Assembly: GCF_022750635.1 (NCBI RefSeq)
Contig: NZ_JAJKBG010000002.1
Location: 434,001 to 498,000 of the forward strand
Reading direction: 5' to 3'
Source of the DNA: Brevundimonas pishanensis
GTDB lineage: Bacteria; Pseudomonadota; Alphaproteobacteria; Caulobacterales; Caulobacteraceae
Length of the DNA stretch: 64,000 bases
Positions 61,684-64,000 of this stretch are shown one piece after another. The notes under the pieces were generated by a model. It saw only the letters and a list, made by a program, of their open reading frames with translations, searched no databases and was not told the DNA's origin. Each line of letters starts with the position of its first letter. Position 1 is the first letter of the stretch. The translations under genes were made by a program, and so were the position numbers.

Positions 61684-64000
61684 TTAGGCGTCTTCCAGCA
61701 TCACGACGCCCGGTACGGTTTTCAACGCCCCGCGCAAGGCAGCGTCCAGACGATAGCGACCCGGAAGCTTCACCTCGACCTCGGTTCGTCCTTGAAGCGT
61801 AGTCTGCACCCAAACTTCGCCGCCCTTCCCATTCGCCCGTGCCCGTTCGAGCCTAGACTTCAGTGCTTCGGGGTCCGCGGCATTCGACGACACGACAACC
61901 CGCAGGCCGATGTTCGCATCATCAAGCAGGACATCCATACGGGATGCATCATCCCCGAAGAAGCGAACCTCGCCGTCCGACGCCTTGGCGCGCACCTTGA
62001 CCAGCACCGCAGTACCAACCTCGAGAATCTCGCGGCAGCGGCGCAGTTGCTCCGGCGGGAAGAGGCATTCGAATTCACCGGTCGGGTCCGAGAAGGTCAC
62101 GAAGGCGAATTTCTCGCCTGACTTTTGGCTGGCCCGCTCTTGTTTACGACGCACGACGCCTGCCATTTGGAAGGCTTCGTGCCCCGCTTCGGCAAGACCG
62201 GTGGCTTCGGCGACAAAGGTCACGCGCTTGCGTTTCAGCGCGGGGGTCAGTTCTTCTAGCGGATGGCCCGACAGGTAGAAGCCGACGGCGGCCAGTTCCT
62301 GATCCAGCTTTTCGGGTCCGGCCCACGGCTCGACCGTACGCAGGCGCGGACGCGCGGCCCCCGCCTGATCCGCTCCGAACAGGCTGACCTGCGAGGATGC
62401 ACGCTCGGCTGCAACGCTCTGGCAATAGGCGACCAGAACATCGGCCTGCTCAAATAACTGGCGGCGGTTGGGGTGGATGCTGTCGAATGCGCCAGCACGC
62501 GCCAAACCTTCCAGAGCGCGCTTGTTCACGACGCGTGGGTCTACGCGCTCGAGGAAGTCAAAGATATCCTTGAACGGGCCGCCGGTTTGGCGAACTTCCA
62601 CCACGTGTTTCATGGCCTCGAGGCCCACGTTGCGGATGGCACCCAGCGCATAGAGTACACTGCCCTGCCCGCTTTCCCACGACACATCGAAGTCGGCGGA
62701 TGACCGGTTGATATCCGGTGCAAGTACCGGAATCTCGAAACGACGGCAGTCCTGATAGAAGACGGCGAGCTTGTCGGTGTTCGACAAGTCGAGGCTCATC
62801 GAGGCGGCAAAGAACTCGACCGGATGGTTGGCCTTGAGCCAGCCGGTCTGGAACGAGATCAGCGCATAGGCGGCGGCGTGCGATTTGTTGAAGCCATAGC
62901 CTGCGAACTTGGCCACAAGGTCGAAGATGCCGCCGGACTGCTCTTCCGGTACGTCTTTTTCGGATGCGCCCTTCACGAAGCGGAGGCGCTGGAAATCCAT
63001 CTCCTCCTTCTTCTTCTTACCCATGGCGCGACGCAGCAAGTCTGCTTCGCCGAGGCTGTAGCCTGCCAGGATCTGGGCGATCTTCATCACCTGTTCCTGA
63101 TAGATGATGACGCCGTAGGTTTCGGTCAGCACTTCTTTCAGGCTGGGGTGTAGGTAATCGACCTCCGCGCGACCGAACTTACGGTCGATGTAGGTGTCGA
63201 TCATCTCCATCGGGCCCGGGCGATACAGCGAGATCAGAGCGGTGATCTCTTCGATCGAGCCGCATCGCATCTTGCGCAGCGTGTCCCGCATGCCTTGTGA
63301 TTCAAGCTGGAACACGCCGACCGTCTGGCCCGACGCCATCAGCTCATAGGTTTTGGCATCGTCCAGCGGGATCAGGTTCCACTCCGGACCCGCTCCGCGA
63401 CGGTCAAGGAAGCCCTTTGCACGGTCCAGAACCGTAAGAGTTTTCAAGCCGAGGAAGTCGAACTTCACAAGGCCTGCGGGCTCCACCCATTTCATGTTGA
63501 ACTGGGACGCCGGAATGGTCGAGCGCGGGTCCTGATACAACGGGACCAGTTGCGTCAGAGGGCGGTCGCCGATGACGATACCGGCGGCGTGCGTCGAGGC
63601 GTTCCGATAAAGCCCCTCAAGCTCCATCGATGTGTCGAGCAGCGCTTTTACGTTCGGCTCTTCGTCGCGCATCTGGCGCAGGCGCGGCTCCATCTCCAGA
63701 GCCTGCGCCAGCGTGACCGGATTGGCGGGGTTCGCCGGAACCATCTTGGCCAGACGGTCCACCTGACCGAACGGCAACTGCATCACGCGACCAACGTCAC
63801 GCAATACCACGCGGGCCTGCAGCGTACCAAAGGTGATGATCTGCGCCACACGGTCGGTGCCGTAGTGGTGCTGAACGTAGGTGATGACCTCTTCGCGACG
63901 CTCCTGACAGAAGTCGATATCGAAGTCGGGCATCGATACGCGTTCGGGGTTCAGGAAGCGCTCGAACAGCAGGCCGAAGCGTAGCGGATCAAGATCCGTA
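61684..64000 (-). CDS. dnaE: DNA polymerase III subunit alpha, C-terminal two-thirds (start beyond right edge)
   Basis: 771 residues visible, open to the window edge. Replicative polymerase of the C family. The catalytic Asp pair is in [17 protein letters not shown] (about 63933-63883); [71 protein letters not shown] and [20 protein letters not shown] are the conserved palm/fingers blocks. A helix-hairpin-helix and OB-fold ([20 protein letters not shown]) and C-terminal tau-binding region follow. The PHP domain lies outside the window. No frameshift or truncation seen in the visible part. Confidence 0.96.
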   Translation of the reverse strand, partial: TDLDPLRFGLLFERFLNPERVSMPDFDIDFCQERREEVITYVQHHYGTDRVAQIITFGTLQARVVLRDVGRVMQLPFGQVDRLAKMVPANPANPVTLAQALEMEPRLRQMRDEEPNVKALLDTSMELEGLYRNASTHAAGIVIGDRPLTQLVPLYQDPRSTIPASQFNMKWVEPAGLVKFDFLGLKTLTVLDRAKGFLDRRGAGPEWNLIPLDDAKTYELMASGQTVGVFQLESQGMRDTLRKMRCGSIEEITALISLYRPGPMEMIDTYIDRKFGRAEVDYLHPSLKEVLTETYGVIIYQEQVMKIAQILAGYSLGEADLLRRAMGKKKKEEMDFQRLRFVKGASEKDVPEEQSGGIFDLVAKFAGYGFNKSHAAAYALISFQTGWLKANHPVEFFAASMSLDLSNTDKLAVFYQDCRRFEIPVLAPDINRSSADFDVSWESGQGSVLYALGAIRNVGLEAMKHVVEVRQTGGPFKDIFDFLERVDPRVVNKRALEGLARAGAFDSIHPNRRQLFEQADVLVAYCQSVAAERASSQVSLFGADQAGAARPRLRTVEPWAGPEKLDQELAAVGFYLSGHPLEELTPALKRKRVTFVAEATGLAEAGHEAFQMAGVVRRKQERASQKSGEKFAFVTFSDPTGEFECLFPPEQLRRCREILEVGTAVLVKVRAKASDGEVRFFGDDASRMDVLLDDANIGLRVVVSSNAADPEALKSRLERARANGKGGEVWVQTTLQGRTEVEVKLPGRYRLDAALRGALKTVPGVVMLEDA

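Overview
This is a GC-rich bacterial chromosome segment that reads as an alphaproteobacterium, most likely of the order Caulobacterales. Three things support that: many products look alphaproteobacterial (LpxI instead of LpxH, a DmdC-type acyl-CoA dehydrogenase, an S2 protein with an Ala/Glu-rich tail); the lexA promoter carries two alphaproteobacterial SOS boxes of the form GTTC-N7-GTTC; and the order lexA/comEC/gltX/gltA/lpx/bamA/rseP/dxr/cdsA/uppS/frr/pyrH/tsf/rpsB resembles what I recall of Caulobacter-type genomes. I cannot fix the genus. I see no insertion sequence, prophage, CRISPR array or obvious island; nearly all of the window is core chromosome.

Layout. 1-4.2 kb (minus): the start of prfB with its programmed frameshift, then mrcA (PBP1A), smpB and dapA. 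4.2-6.3 kb: a lytic transglycosylase. 6.3-9.5 kb (minus): a fully overlapping tetR-SBP-permease-ATPase operon for cobalamin/haem/siderophore-type uptake. 9.6-12.8 kb: a processive GT2 glycosyltransferase and two RNA methyltransferases. 12.8-16.6 kb (minus): hrpB, then an MHS-type transporter whose leader can form two competing hairpins. 16.7-20.5 kb: an APC permease, tRNA-Leu and glnB-glnA. 20.5-24.6 kb: a serine hydrolase, then a coupled glycosyltransferase plus beta-barrel pair. 24.6-26.3 kb: tatABC. 26.3-33 kb: rnhA, NfeD/SPFH pair, Nudix, D-2-hydroxyacid dehydrogenase, yaaA, bdhA and a patatin. 33-40.5 kb: Sua5/TsaC, acyl-CoA dehydrogenase, a TonB-domain protein, a trypsin-like protease, an S9 peptidase and a GNAT. 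40.6-46.8 kb: tRNA-Asp, lexA, comEC, gltX, gltA and a 54-residue protein. 46.8-64 kb (minus): an envelope and translation supercluster from dnaE (partial) to lpxB.

How it works together. The last 17 kb is one co-directional run in which translation factors (rpsB, tsf, frr, pyrH) lead into isoprenoid carrier synthesis (uppS, dxr), phospholipid precursor synthesis (cdsA), outer-membrane assembly and stress proteolysis (rseP, bamA, ompH) and lipid A synthesis (lpxD-fabZ-lpxA-lpxI-lpxB), with stop/start overlaps at most junctions of the lipid A half. Together with mrcA, the transglycosylase and Tat export, the window is rich in cell-envelope functions. Nitrogen assimilation (glnBA) has a candidate sigma-54 promoter and an intercistronic hairpin.

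The least ordinary items are the candidate RNA switch ahead of the MHS transporter, the minimal two-gene exopolysaccharide-like locus, the TonB-domain protein with an unexplained C-terminal extension, and the patatin next to 3-hydroxybutyrate dehydrogenase with an altered nucleophile elbow. I did not find a clearly novel multi-gene system.
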